Source: Cheiracanthium punctorium
Taxonomy: Eukaryota > Arthropoda > Arachnida > Araneae > Cheiracanthiidae
NCBI GenBank assembly: GCA_038373885.1
Contig: JAWZYV010016956.1
Location: 558,001-622,000, forward strand
Direction of reading: 5' to 3'
DNA: 64,000 bases
A program made the translations under genes and the position numbers. Positions 12,201-24,200 of this stretch are shown in pieces; the stretch's first letter is position 1, and the number at the start of each line of letters is the position of its first letter. The notes beneath the pieces were generated by a model that made no database searches, was not told the DNA's origin, and saw only the letters and a program-made list of their open reading frames with translations.

Positions 12201-15200
12201 ATAGATGTTTGGTGGGCAAAAGTTTTCAAGACAAAAAAATATATAATGCTCTCAAAAAAATAGTAAAGGCAATTTTAAGTATATTTCATGGCCCTCAAGT
12301 AGAGAGTGCCTTCAGCATAATGAACAATGTTTTGGACAAAGAATCTAGTAATATGAAAGTAGAGACTTTTTCGTCAATACAGACAGTTAAGTATAAACTC
12401 TTAAGTGAGGGAAAATCTGCAATTGACTTCTTCATTGAAGATTATTTGCATGATGGCATTAGCAGACAGTTAAGTACAAACATTAGAAATTCGCACGCTC
12501 TGTATAAAAAAGAATTGAATGAAAAACAAGTTGAAAGAGAAAGGAACTAAATATAAATAAAGAAAATACAAATGGTAAGAGGTTTCAAAATAAAAGAAAG
12601 TTAGAAGATCTGGTTGCTAAAAAACGACTGAAAAAAGCTAAATTATAGTTTTGTGGACTCTAAGTAATTATTTAATTTAACCTTTTGAATAGAGATTTTT
12701 TTTTATATATATATGCAGATTTTTTTAAATAAAATGTTTATAATATATATCTCAATAAGTTTAATTGTTTTTGAATTTAGTATTTTTTGGGTATTCATGT
12801 ATGATGTTCAGTAAGTCATCGTCTTGTGTCATTATTTGCATGGTAGCATTAAAATACAGTTAATTACAAACATTAGAATTTTGCATGCTCTCTAAGAAAA
12901 AAATTTAATGGAAAACAAGACGGGAAAAAAAAGGAAATGAAATGAACTAAATATAAATAAATGAAGTAAATACAAACTGTAACAAGTTTCAAAATAAAAG
13001 AAGATTAGATCTGTGGTTATTAGAAAACGACTGAAAAAAGCTAAATTATAGTTTTGTGGATGGTAAGTAATTATTTAATTTAACATTTTGAATTGAAATT
13101 ATTTTTTTGCATACATACATTATTTGCTTTTTTTAGAATATTTTCTTTTATAATAGACATTTCATGAATTTAATTGCTTTTAATAGCTATTTTTTAGCCC
13201 CCCCCCTTTTTAATGCCGCGCATTAAGTTCAGCTTTTTTTTTTGTGTGTGTTTGGTCATTTTCATGCCTGATCTAATCAGGGATTTATAAATAGAGGGTG
13301 TGTCACAATTCCCTCCCAGTTTAAGAAGGCTTATAAAAAATATTTACCGATAGGCAACAAAGTTATCTTAACTGAAGAAAGTAACACAAGTTTTGTTTCA
13401 CAAATCAAGAGCTTCCTGTATATCTAAATATATACATATAGGGTGTGTCACAATTCCCCCTGGGTTTGGAAGGCTTATAAAGCACATTGCCAATAGGCCA
13501 TCAAAGATGACTTTACTGGAAAAAAGAAACAGTACAAATAACAAGCTTCCTCATCGTGTGGTTCTAACGACGACAATCGCCTTCATCCGTGGCCACCACG
13601 CTCTCCAGACCATAACTATGAGGTGTTTTTTGGGAGTTATATAAAAGATCATGTGTTGGTGCCCACTGTGCCTTATTTACGCCAAAGGATCACAACCGCT
13701 TTCGCAACCATTGATCGCAACAGTTAAAGCGAGTGTGGGAGGGAAGAATTGGACTTTAGACTTGATATCTGCCGCATCACGAAAGGTTCACATATTGAAC
13801 ATTTATGAAAAAAAGCTTGTAACATTCTTTATTCAATAGTCAACTTTGTTGCTGTATTGGTAATATATTTTTAATAAGCCTTCCAAACCCGGGAGGGAAT
13901 TTCCAGATTTTTCCGGGAGACTCCCGAATTTCAGAACAAACTCCCGAAAAGTTTATAAATCTCCCGAATTTTTCCAAATTATTCCCAAATTTTATGTACT
14001 TATCAATTTTTGAAAAAAATTTACAGAACTTGTTAAATTGTAATGACGTCATAGTACGTAGAATGTAGCAAGCTTTCTCGCCGATTCCCCATGAATTTCC
14101 GAAAGACGACTGTTGGGATTATCGATAACACTCCGCAGAATCAAATTGCAGAGCTTTCCCCCACTCCACTCCGCACGTGTATGTTTATGTTTTTTGCGAT
14201 CCAGCATGCCTGATTGTGGTGTTTGTAGTTGAGTGAGCGGTAAAATTATGTCTGGAAAGAAGTATTTAATGCAATTTAAATCACATTATTCCAAGGACTT
14301 TAAATTTATCAAACCATCAAATAAAGGTGCAAACTTTGCATTTTGCACCTATAGTACATGCGATATTGCTATCGCGCACTGGGAAAGAAATGACATAGTG
14401 ACTCACGCTAAATCGAAAAAGCATCAAACCAACACTAAAGCATGTGCAAACAGTTCAAGATTGACTTATCATTTGCTACATCCCAGGATTTAAGCGTGAT
14501 AAAAGCAGAGTGCTTATTTACTAAATTCATCATTGAGCATAACTTGCCACTAAGTTGCTCAGATCACGCAGGAGCATTATTCAAAAAGATGTTCCCGGAT
14601 TCCGATATAGCCAAAAAATACAGCTTGAAACGTACAAAACATTCTCGGTATTTTAATTCATTTGTAATGCAAACATGGGCGCCACCAGAATATTTCCCAG
14701 GGGGTGGGGGGCAAAGATTACTTAAAAGTATGGTTACCATGTAGAAAAGAACAAAAAAAGCAAGGGAAAACACTGCATACAAAAATCCAGAGGGGGGGCA
14801 AGTGCCCCCCTTCTCCTATGTTGCTGGTGCCCATGAATGCAAATAGTTAAAAGTATTTACTGTTTAAAAAATTGTTTATTTCTTTAAAAAAGTATCTCAT
14901 TTTAAAATTGGCTGTTTTAATAAATATTTTAAGCTATAAATTTTTTTTGTTTATGTTTGTAATTTTCTTGGTTACAGATATATTACGCATGTGTACATGG
15001 AGTTTTTTCATCGATAACAAAGGGTTTTTTAAAGTCTCCCTAATTTTTTTGAAAATCTCCCTAATTTTCATTCTCCAAGGTTGGCAGCTATGCTATCCTC
15101 TGTAAAGTATTAAGATGAACTCTAATATTCTGTGGTTTCTTTAGAAAACGAAAGTAAAATTAAAATTACAAAATATTTAATTTCATTTTAAAAAATAATT

Positions 15201-18200
15201 TCTTGTGTGGGGGGTCTCTTCGCTCTCCTGCTCCTGCACTACGGGGCAATTTTGAAGTGTGTGTTCAGGGGCTTATAGTATACTGATGCTAGGGGCATAA
15301 CCCTTGTGGGGAGCACTTTCCAAACATTGTGTTGAGGGGGCCCAAAATTCAAACCCTGCCAGAAGCAATCATGAAACCATAGCTACAATGCTGTTGCACT
15401 TTCTTCTCAACCGAAAGCTGTAGACCACCTCAAGTTTGTGGTTTTCTTGACCCCTCCAGGAACAAAACAACCCTCTGCTAGAAAGTCGCCCCCTCAGTCT
15501 CAAGCTCATCCTTTTATGGCTATTTTATCTGCTAATCATCTGCAAAGTCAAGAAAGAGTTTTTGCTACTTCTGACTGATTCATTTGAGACGATTACTGCT
15601 CACAAAAGTCTTTGGGTTCTTTGTGAAAAAGCTCCGTATCCGCAGGCTTTTGTCTTATCGAAAAATAGCAGCACCACACTCTGAGTTTCGACCAATAGTG
15701 GGGGGGGGGGAATATTTGACAGTAGAAAGATTGGAACGGGGAATTGGTGAGGGGGCTGAAGCCCCATAGAGTCGGCGACTATGGCCGTACACCAATAAAC
15801 TGAAATTGGACTTGGTGGGAAAATATTAACTTATTCTAAAATTACCCGGGGAATGATAGATCCCGATATCCTCAACCCCAACTTCGACTATGTTTTCTTA
15901 CATCGTCGATCTTCTGTCAAATGAATTTATATATTTAAAAGGGGACAATGTGATCATGCTTTCCTCATGCTCATGACCAAAAACTCATCGTGGTCATGAT
16001 GCACGAACTGCTTGTTGTACAAAATTTCTTTGGAAGACAATAAATCAAACAGTATAAACTGACAGTTTCTATAAAACTAGGGGCAGCCTTTGAAAATGGA
16101 CGCTTTACGATTTCACATTAATTCTGTCTCGGTATGTTGGAACATTCAATAATTATGAAGAGGAGGAGTGGAGATTACAAAACTCACATTTTTGTACTGA
16201 TTTTGTTTAAACATTACTTATGTTTTTTCTCTATTATGTATGATCATAAAAGTACGCTTATTCACTATCTCAGAAACCTCTTATACCTCATTAACGGTAA
16301 ATAGAACTGACCGTGGTCTCTTTATGATTTTGCGATTTCTGTTTAGTTCAACCATGGGTGCTGGGAGGGGGGTGCAAGGGGGTGCACTTGTACAACCCTG
16401 GTGTTTGAAAAATGTATAATTAACCTGTAAATATAAGTAATTTGTTTTACCCTTAAGACGGAAAAAAAAAGAGCCTGAATGTGTGTGGGATATTTTGAAT
16501 TCTACGTGTAACTGTTGCATTAAATTTGTTGCTTAGACCTGTGTTTATGGCTTAATATTTTCTACCATTGTACATGAATTTTAAACTTTTGAGAAGTGAT
16601 CCACATTTTTATTTTGGGATAATGTTGGCGCATGCACATGAGCCCTCATAATGTATTGACAAACGCTTACGGTCGTAGTAGTGTTGAATGCATCATGGCA
16701 TGTGCTTGCAATTAGGAAAAACTATTTTGAAATAGTCTCGATAATATTCGAGGTAGACGGGACCAGGCTTGTCTCGAATTATCGAAATCATTAAATTAAT
16801 AAACAGATAAGTGGAAATAACGCAATTTTTGTGATTTGAGTACATATTTAAATGAAAAATGTAGTTACATATTATCACATTACTGATTAGAGCACGTTAA
16901 TAATATCAGTTGTCAATCTAACGGCGAAGCGAGATCAGAACTATTGACCTTAACATTCAGCCATCTACCATTTTCAGCATTGGACATGGCGGGGAAGCCA
17001 AAAATTGCTATATACATCAATGATTGAGAGAAAAACATTTCGCTTCAATTTTTCTGGCAAAATTTGTCTGTTTAAATATGAAAAAAAAAACTGGTGTGTA
17101 TTTCACATATTGATGCTACATTTTCCAGTCGAGATTCTTCTTCCTTCAAATGCCAAATAGTCTAATTTTTTATATGTATGTATACAGGTTGTCCCTGAAG
17201 GTAGTTAAAATAAATACAAAGAAGCATTTTTCTGCATTGGAATGTTTGGTCGGAAATGAAAAATGTAGATAGTTTCAGCACGATAGGGCTCCAGCCTATT
17301 TCGCAAATAATGTGCGTAATTACCCCATTGTCATCTTTGACCCCCGATCGATTGGACAAGTTGAACTAGTCGCTTGGCCAGCATGTTCATTAGATTAATA
17401 AAGTATCCAATTTTGCTTTTGGGGACACCTCAAGGCAATAGTTTACAAGACTCCAGTTGACACAGATGAGGGCTTTACGGCAAAATTATAGTAACCACTG
17501 CAACCGTTCGTGGAACATCTGGCATCTTCGAAAGGGTGCGCCAATCACTTGCTAGACGCTACTAGCACATTTGAGCATTTACAGTAGAGCTTTTTCATTT
17601 CTTTTGCATTTGCTATATTTCCATCTACGCTTTTTATTTCTAACCCCACACTGCTAATCTGCTATACTAAAAATGCTTCTTTATATGCATTTTATTCTTA
17701 AAAGTTTGGCCTATGAATTCATGAACACCCTGTATATGAATATTATGTATCTTGGGTGCACCCCCCTGGAAATGATCCTGTCTCCGTCCTTGTGTTCAAT
17801 CGTGTTTCAGTGCGTATGGACGAACTTCAAAACCTGTACTATTCCCGGCGTTCACCTACCTATCATAGAAAAAAATCTGATGTGGACACCACATGATTTC
17901 CTTGCACATCTATAAAATTAAAAATATTTTCAGTGTACTTCATCTAAATTTATTTCGTTTCAAAAAGATAAAATACTGCAATAATATTATGGTTTAGCAA
18001 TTTCTAGCCAAAGATTTGAGATATTGCCAAGTTGGGCTGTATTTGAAAGATTTGCTTTTGGCACTTAATCGGGATATATTTTGCCAAACGCCGACAAGTT
18101 TGAGATAGTTCGCAAGATTTTGAAAAATAGCCTAAATAGGACTCATAACAGACTTTCAATGAACTCGATGTATCCATACACCTTAATATGTTTAAAGCCA

Positions 18201-21200
18201 TTTGGTTGACCCTGTAAAATTTGCGTTCTACAACCAATAGTTTTGAGATATGCGAATTACAAATGAACATACGTACATACAGATGGGAAAATCTCGTCAA
18301 AATGGACTCATGGTCAGTCAAAACGGATTGCACATGGATTTATATGAACACACATACATGCGTACGATGATTCGCAAAAACTCTTAAAAGTAAATTTAGA
18401 GGTAGTAAAAATCTTTTATTTTGTCAAAATCTGTATGCCGAAATTTTTCGTGATCACATTACAGTAGAACTCCAATTATCCGAATCAATTTTGACCGGAC
18501 CCTATTCGGATATTAAGATTCAAAAATTCGGATAATTAGATTTTTTCAAAAAATGGGTGTAGTATTATTTTAATTAATTATTGTGTGTATGTATGTTGAA
18601 AATGGGATAAAAAACTATTTTTAAAGAAAGCTTTTAATTAATTAAATGAAAAGGGAACACGCTAGATGGAAAGCTTATTTACAAGTGCTGTACATTAGTA
18701 GAGTATGTATCTGCCGTACTGTAAATGAAAGTCCTTGTTCGCGCTGCGCCTACACTAGCTTCGCAGAGAAAAGGGGCAGTAGCGCACGTAGACAGAATTG
18801 CATATTTTGTTAATCGCAGTAAATTTCAGTCTTAATTTTTTTTTTTCTGAAATTCTGAAAGCGATTCGGGTAATAAACTATTCGAATGGTCGGAGTTCAG
18901 ATAATTGGAGTTCTACTGTACTACTTTTTACTTTGTACGCGAAAGTAAAGAAAGAAAGAAATGTAAAAAAAAAAGTAAGTGTTAAAAAGAATACGGTGTA
19001 TCTGATTAACAGGATTGGAATTCATAAAACAATACACATGAAAATCTGCTATCATCACATATGCACCACATGTCATTCTATAGTTTTCACAGTAAGCTGA
19101 GAATTTAACTCAGCATTTTAAAAATAAATCACTAAACTTAGAAGTATTGCTTACAAAATGCTATCCCGCCCATCATGCAATTGAACAGAACAGACTGTGC
19201 TACTTCTGCCTCTCGCTCCCTCTAAAAAATAAATACTCGCAAATAAAAATCAAATGGAATGACACCAGTCTTTAAGAACACTCTATCTTTACCAAGCGTT
19301 CACATAAATTAGATTCAATTCAATCGAACACAGTGTTCAAATGCTAAGATTGCATAGACCGCAATGTGTAAGAATACTTCTTTGCAGACATGAAAAAAAA
19401 AAAAAACTGTAAATCCCACACTTACTCTCAATACGCATACTGAATTTGAACTTATACGAATGCACCATTTAGGCACTAGTATGCCTTAAATTATTTATGT
19501 CTATAGACCATAATGTGTAAGAATCCTGATTTACAACCCTGTCAACAAACTATAAGCTGTACACACACCAAAATATTTGCAGGTCATGTGTCTGAGATCT
19601 ATAATATGCATGCTCAATTTTCGCTCAATCAAATGCACCTTCTAGACATTAGCGTTAAGACAATGAGTATTGTAGATAGCCGAAATGTATTGGTCCTGCG
19701 TTGGTGCATGTCGCGTGGCTGTCGATCAAAGGGTCTGGAGTTTCAGGTGGTTTTATGTGCATGCAGATACAACATAAATAGGCGTTACAACCCATAAAAA
19801 AGTTCTCTGCCCAAAGCTCCCTCTCCCGTGGGTAGATGCCCTTCATGTAGGCTTGCCATAACACAAAATACTGAAATTCTCAATAGACGCTAGCAACTTT
19901 CAAGAGCTCCCGTCCAGTGTATTAAATTTTTTTTTACAGCCTTGTAAAAAACTATAATCCTTACACGCGAAAATCAATATGTGTCATGCGATGGTGGTCT
20001 ATAATATATATACAAAATTTCAGCTCAATCAAATGTACTGTTTAGGAGCTATAGTGTTTGCTCACATACACAATTACACACATACATAAATACATTACCG
20101 CAAAAACAACATAAATGAATTAATTCCCGAAAACGTATAAATAGGCGTTAGAACCCCTTTAAAAAGTACAATACTTTCCATACATAGAACAGGTTCGGAA
20201 AGTAAAAATGTGATGGCAACTGCGTGACTGTCTATCTAACAGTCTGAAGTTTTGGGTGATTTTTGCCATATGTTGCATGAATATGCATTGAATTTTTTAA
20301 AAAGACCTCCGCCCAAAGCAGCGTCCCTCACTAAGCAGATACTCATCTTTTAGATTTGCAAAATACACACATACTCATTAATGCTAATACTATCTGATCT
20401 AAAAATGTCGGTGTTAGGAGGGTACGTGACCCTAGCTAAGCCCTTAACTCCCAGTTCCTTAAAAAAAAAAATATTTTTTTAAACAGACCTAGAATTTAAC
20501 CTTTTCAGGGGCAGTGACAACATCAGTAAGTCACGTTTTTACATTCCTCTAAAGTGCAGAAAGAACAACTACTGATTACTTTAACATTTAAAATTATTAG
20601 TTTGGTGCATAGTTATCAGGCCTTTTTCCCCTTTCCCCATCGGGCAGAACAATTCCAGCTTTCGTTCCCTTCCAGTCTGCAAAAAGTGGCTGGTCGTCAA
20701 AATCCAATGGTCGATGCCTTCCTGGCTTATCTTCCAAGCTGATTTCACCAGGTTTGAAACGGACAAACCACCCTGAATCGAAAGCTGGGATTGTTTTGTC
20801 AGATTTGGAAAGAGGGAGAAGCTTGATAATTATGCACCAAACTAATACTAATTAAAAGTGTTACTGTTTAACACACCTCCTATTGCTAACAGTTGACAGG
20901 ACTAGAGTTTAAAAGCGTTCTGTCTTAAAAAGATTTTGTGTGTTGTATTGTATTATGGCAAAGCTACGCAAGGGCTATTTGCAAAAGATAGGGGGTGCCT
21001 TGGTCGAAGTACATTTTAAAGGGTTCTAACGCGTATTCACGCTGCATCTTTAGAAAAGTGACCAAAACTCAACACTGATAGATTGGCAGCAGCATAATAG
21101 GACAAAATGCTGGACATTTACACTTTAAACAAAATATTTTTAAAAAGTAACATGCTGAAGCCCACAAAGCTTCAGCATGTTACTTTTTTACAATATTAAC

Positions 21201-24200
21201 CACTACATAGACCACATCTAAATGATGTTTGCACTGAATAATTGCCTGAGACTATACCGTTAGCTAAGAAAAAGATGTGCATATAATGATAGTGCTGTGA
21301 AATAGTAACAAATTATGATTACTGTTATTTTTCTCATAAAATGAAATTAGCTGTCTTTCATTTTAAATTAAATTCAAAATGTGCAAATTTTTAGAGTTAA
21401 AGGGTTATTAGGGAGGGCCCTTATTGTTGAAGGCCCGGGTGATTGCCCCAGTCCTTGCATGTATCCTGTGTTTTACGTGCGGAACACAAATGCAGGTGGT
21501 GAACCCACTCAATACTTTTACCTTTCATTCCCCTCCTCTCAGTCCGAAAAGCCGCTGATTTGGATAAAAATTTTTAGGTTACTCGAACAGTTAGATCTTA
21601 TACCGTATTTCAATATATTCGAACAATTTGTTATATTTTTGTAACGGATTATTTCAATATGAATGGCATTTCGTTATTGCGTTATAATGGTATGAAGATG
21701 TCGTTCTGTTCCTTTAACATTATGGTCTCATACCATATTTAAATTGTTATTCAATGAATTGTAATAATAACTAATTGATACTGTATCATTATCAAGCAGG
21801 TATGTGAGTTAACGCTATAAATTGAAGGGTTAACATGATTAACCGAATGCATTCTGTTACTGTTCTTACTGTTAAGTATAACATACCTGCTAACTAGGGA
21901 ATGCAATCCCGCACTGTTTTTCGTCTTTCGGGATTGAGATTCAATGATCCCGTGGGATTGACATATTATTTAGTTAGGACTTCATTTCAACAGAGAAAAG
22001 TAGAAAAAAGTAATATCTTATGTTTGTTGTTATGCTAAGTTATATCTTATGTTTGTTGCTAAAAATGAGGAATGTACAATTTATAGATATGTTAACATAC
22101 TTGCGTTCTTTTCTTAGTTGCTGAAAAAAAATAACGTACAAAATCGAACAAATGCAATGAACCATTTACTAGTCTAGATTTAATTTTAGTAAAATAATTA
22201 AAAATGTGAATTATTAAAAAAATTAAAATAAAAACTTTTTATAATTAATTCGTGAGTGTTCGCTAAGAGATAAATACTATGAAATATTTCAGTTCATTTG
22301 GAGGATGGGAACTTTACAAAAAATTTATATTAAAATGTTTAGATTTAGATGTTCGATTCAGACTCCCATTGGAAGATAATTTAAAAATAAAACTTTAAAT
22401 TAAAATTTGTAATTATTGATTCGTTTATTGTTAGATGAGACACATAAATATGCAAAATTTTTCGGCCTATTGATTAGGAAAGCAGCGTGAAATTGTAATT
22501 AAAAAAAATTATTTCTCAGTGTCAATCCCGCGGGATTAGGATTGTAATCCCGCAGGACTAGTCCCGCAAACATTTGTGCGGGATCCCGCAGGATCCTGTT
22601 CCCGCGGGATCAAGGTTGCATTCCCTACTGCCAACCTTCTGGTTTTGACAGAAGACTTCTGTTTTTTTTTTTTTTTTAAGCTATCTTCCGGTCTTCTGCC
22701 AGAAGATAAAATCTTCTGTTTTTTAAATTTTTAGTTGATATATTAAATTGTATTGCAAACTATTATAAAAAAATTGGTAAATAAATCCATTTCAAAGTCA
22801 TTTATTATGGTAATCATTTCAACAGCTAACAGCACAATGCTGTTGTATGAGTGAGGTCAAAGCATTTGTAAAGACTTCATTTCATTCCTACATCAGTAAT
22901 TCATCATTAGAAAATTTATGTGTGTTGAAAACTAAAGCTAACATACTTTGTTATGAAAATAATTTTTCTGAACTATTAGTAGAAGCAAAAAAAAAAAAAA
23001 AAAATCTTAATCTGTTTATTTTTCAATGTACTTTGGTTAAAAATAGTCAAATTTCCATCGATTTAATTGTTTTTATTTTTGTGAAAATACTCCATCTTTC
23101 TCAGTTTTTGTATAAAAATTTCAGGTAAGCTCTTTTCTATTACTATTTAATTTTGTTTTAATTTCCATGCATTACTAATATAAAAAAATAATGAGAAATG
23201 GTAGTAAACTGGGGGTCTTCTGTTTTTTCAACCCGAGTCTTCCTGTTTTTGGCTTAAGGAGGTTGGCAGGTATGGTATAGCATAAAAAAGAATAACGTTA
23301 TAATAAGTGTACCTTGAGTATCATTATTAAATATAACGTTGTTACCCGAGCAGTTTTGGGTCAAGGAACCAAATACTGATTTCTCAAAACATTAACGTTA
23401 TTCGGCTTGTGAATAATGTTGTGATTCGTAACAAATAAATTGGTTATAACGCGCATTACGTTAAGTTATGGATCCCTGGTAATAACAGGGATTGTAATTA
23501 ACTTTGGTACTTATGTAATATACTGCCAATCATTTTTGTACTCAAATCAGAGTTCAAAAGAAATCCAATTAAAAAAAGTGGATTTTTTTATTTAAATAAG
23601 ATTTTTTAAAATTTAAATTGGATTCTTTTATTATTTATTTATGTATTTTCTTTTATTATTGGATTTCTTCTCTTTAGATTTTCATACATTACTCAGCACA
23701 TATAAATTTTTCAAATTCAAACCGGCTTGTAAAGCTTTATTACTGCATAAAATTTTAGATTTATTATAGTGTTTTGTTGTTTACATAAAGCAAATAGCAG
23801 GGATGAGATTCTTCAGACTTTTGTCTGATTTTCCGACTTTTTCAATGTTTTAGAAAAATTCAGTTTTCAATTCTCCAGAGATGTTCTGATTTTTAAAATT
23901 TTTTATTAAGGCAAAATTGTATATATATAGGTTGGATTTAATATCAGTATTATCATTTCTCATCTGAGTAGTTATTGCTCAGATGTTCGCACATTCTTTC
24001 AGACTTTTTCTTTTTTTTATGAATCTCATCCCTGAAATATAGAAGAGGAAAGACAGCATTACATGCCAATGTTTCAAAAATGGAACATCCAAGAAATCAG
24101 TGAGGGTTTTTTTTTTTTGTGTGCTTTATAGCCATTATGGGTGTATTCTAACAGGGTTCGTATGCCCTCAGGGAAATCTCATGGGAAAATGTAATTTTGC

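Larger units (their letters stand above)
10957..13240 (+). mobile_element. hAT-like relic with tandemly duplicated 3' part
   Basis: A candidate left terminus CAGAGTGGCCACGCGTCC lies at 10957. It is followed by spaced repeats of a TCCTTAAATTTT-type word, a layout seen in hAT elements. A two-frame transposase relic lies at 11769-12550 and a tandem duplication at its 3' end. No matching right terminus was found, so the right boundary is approximate. Confidence 0.4.
13903..15092 (+). mobile_element. hAT-like element (6-bp TSD family), left end lost
   Basis: The right terminus GTTGGCAGCTATG ends at 15092. The subterminal motif CTCCCGAATTTT is repeated at the left (13920-13985) and appears as CTCCCTAATTTT at the right (15030-15068), both in direct orientation. 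A BED-finger transposase N-terminus lies inside. The left CCTGCCAAC terminus is missing at the junction with the preceding mariner-like element. Confidence 0.65.
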
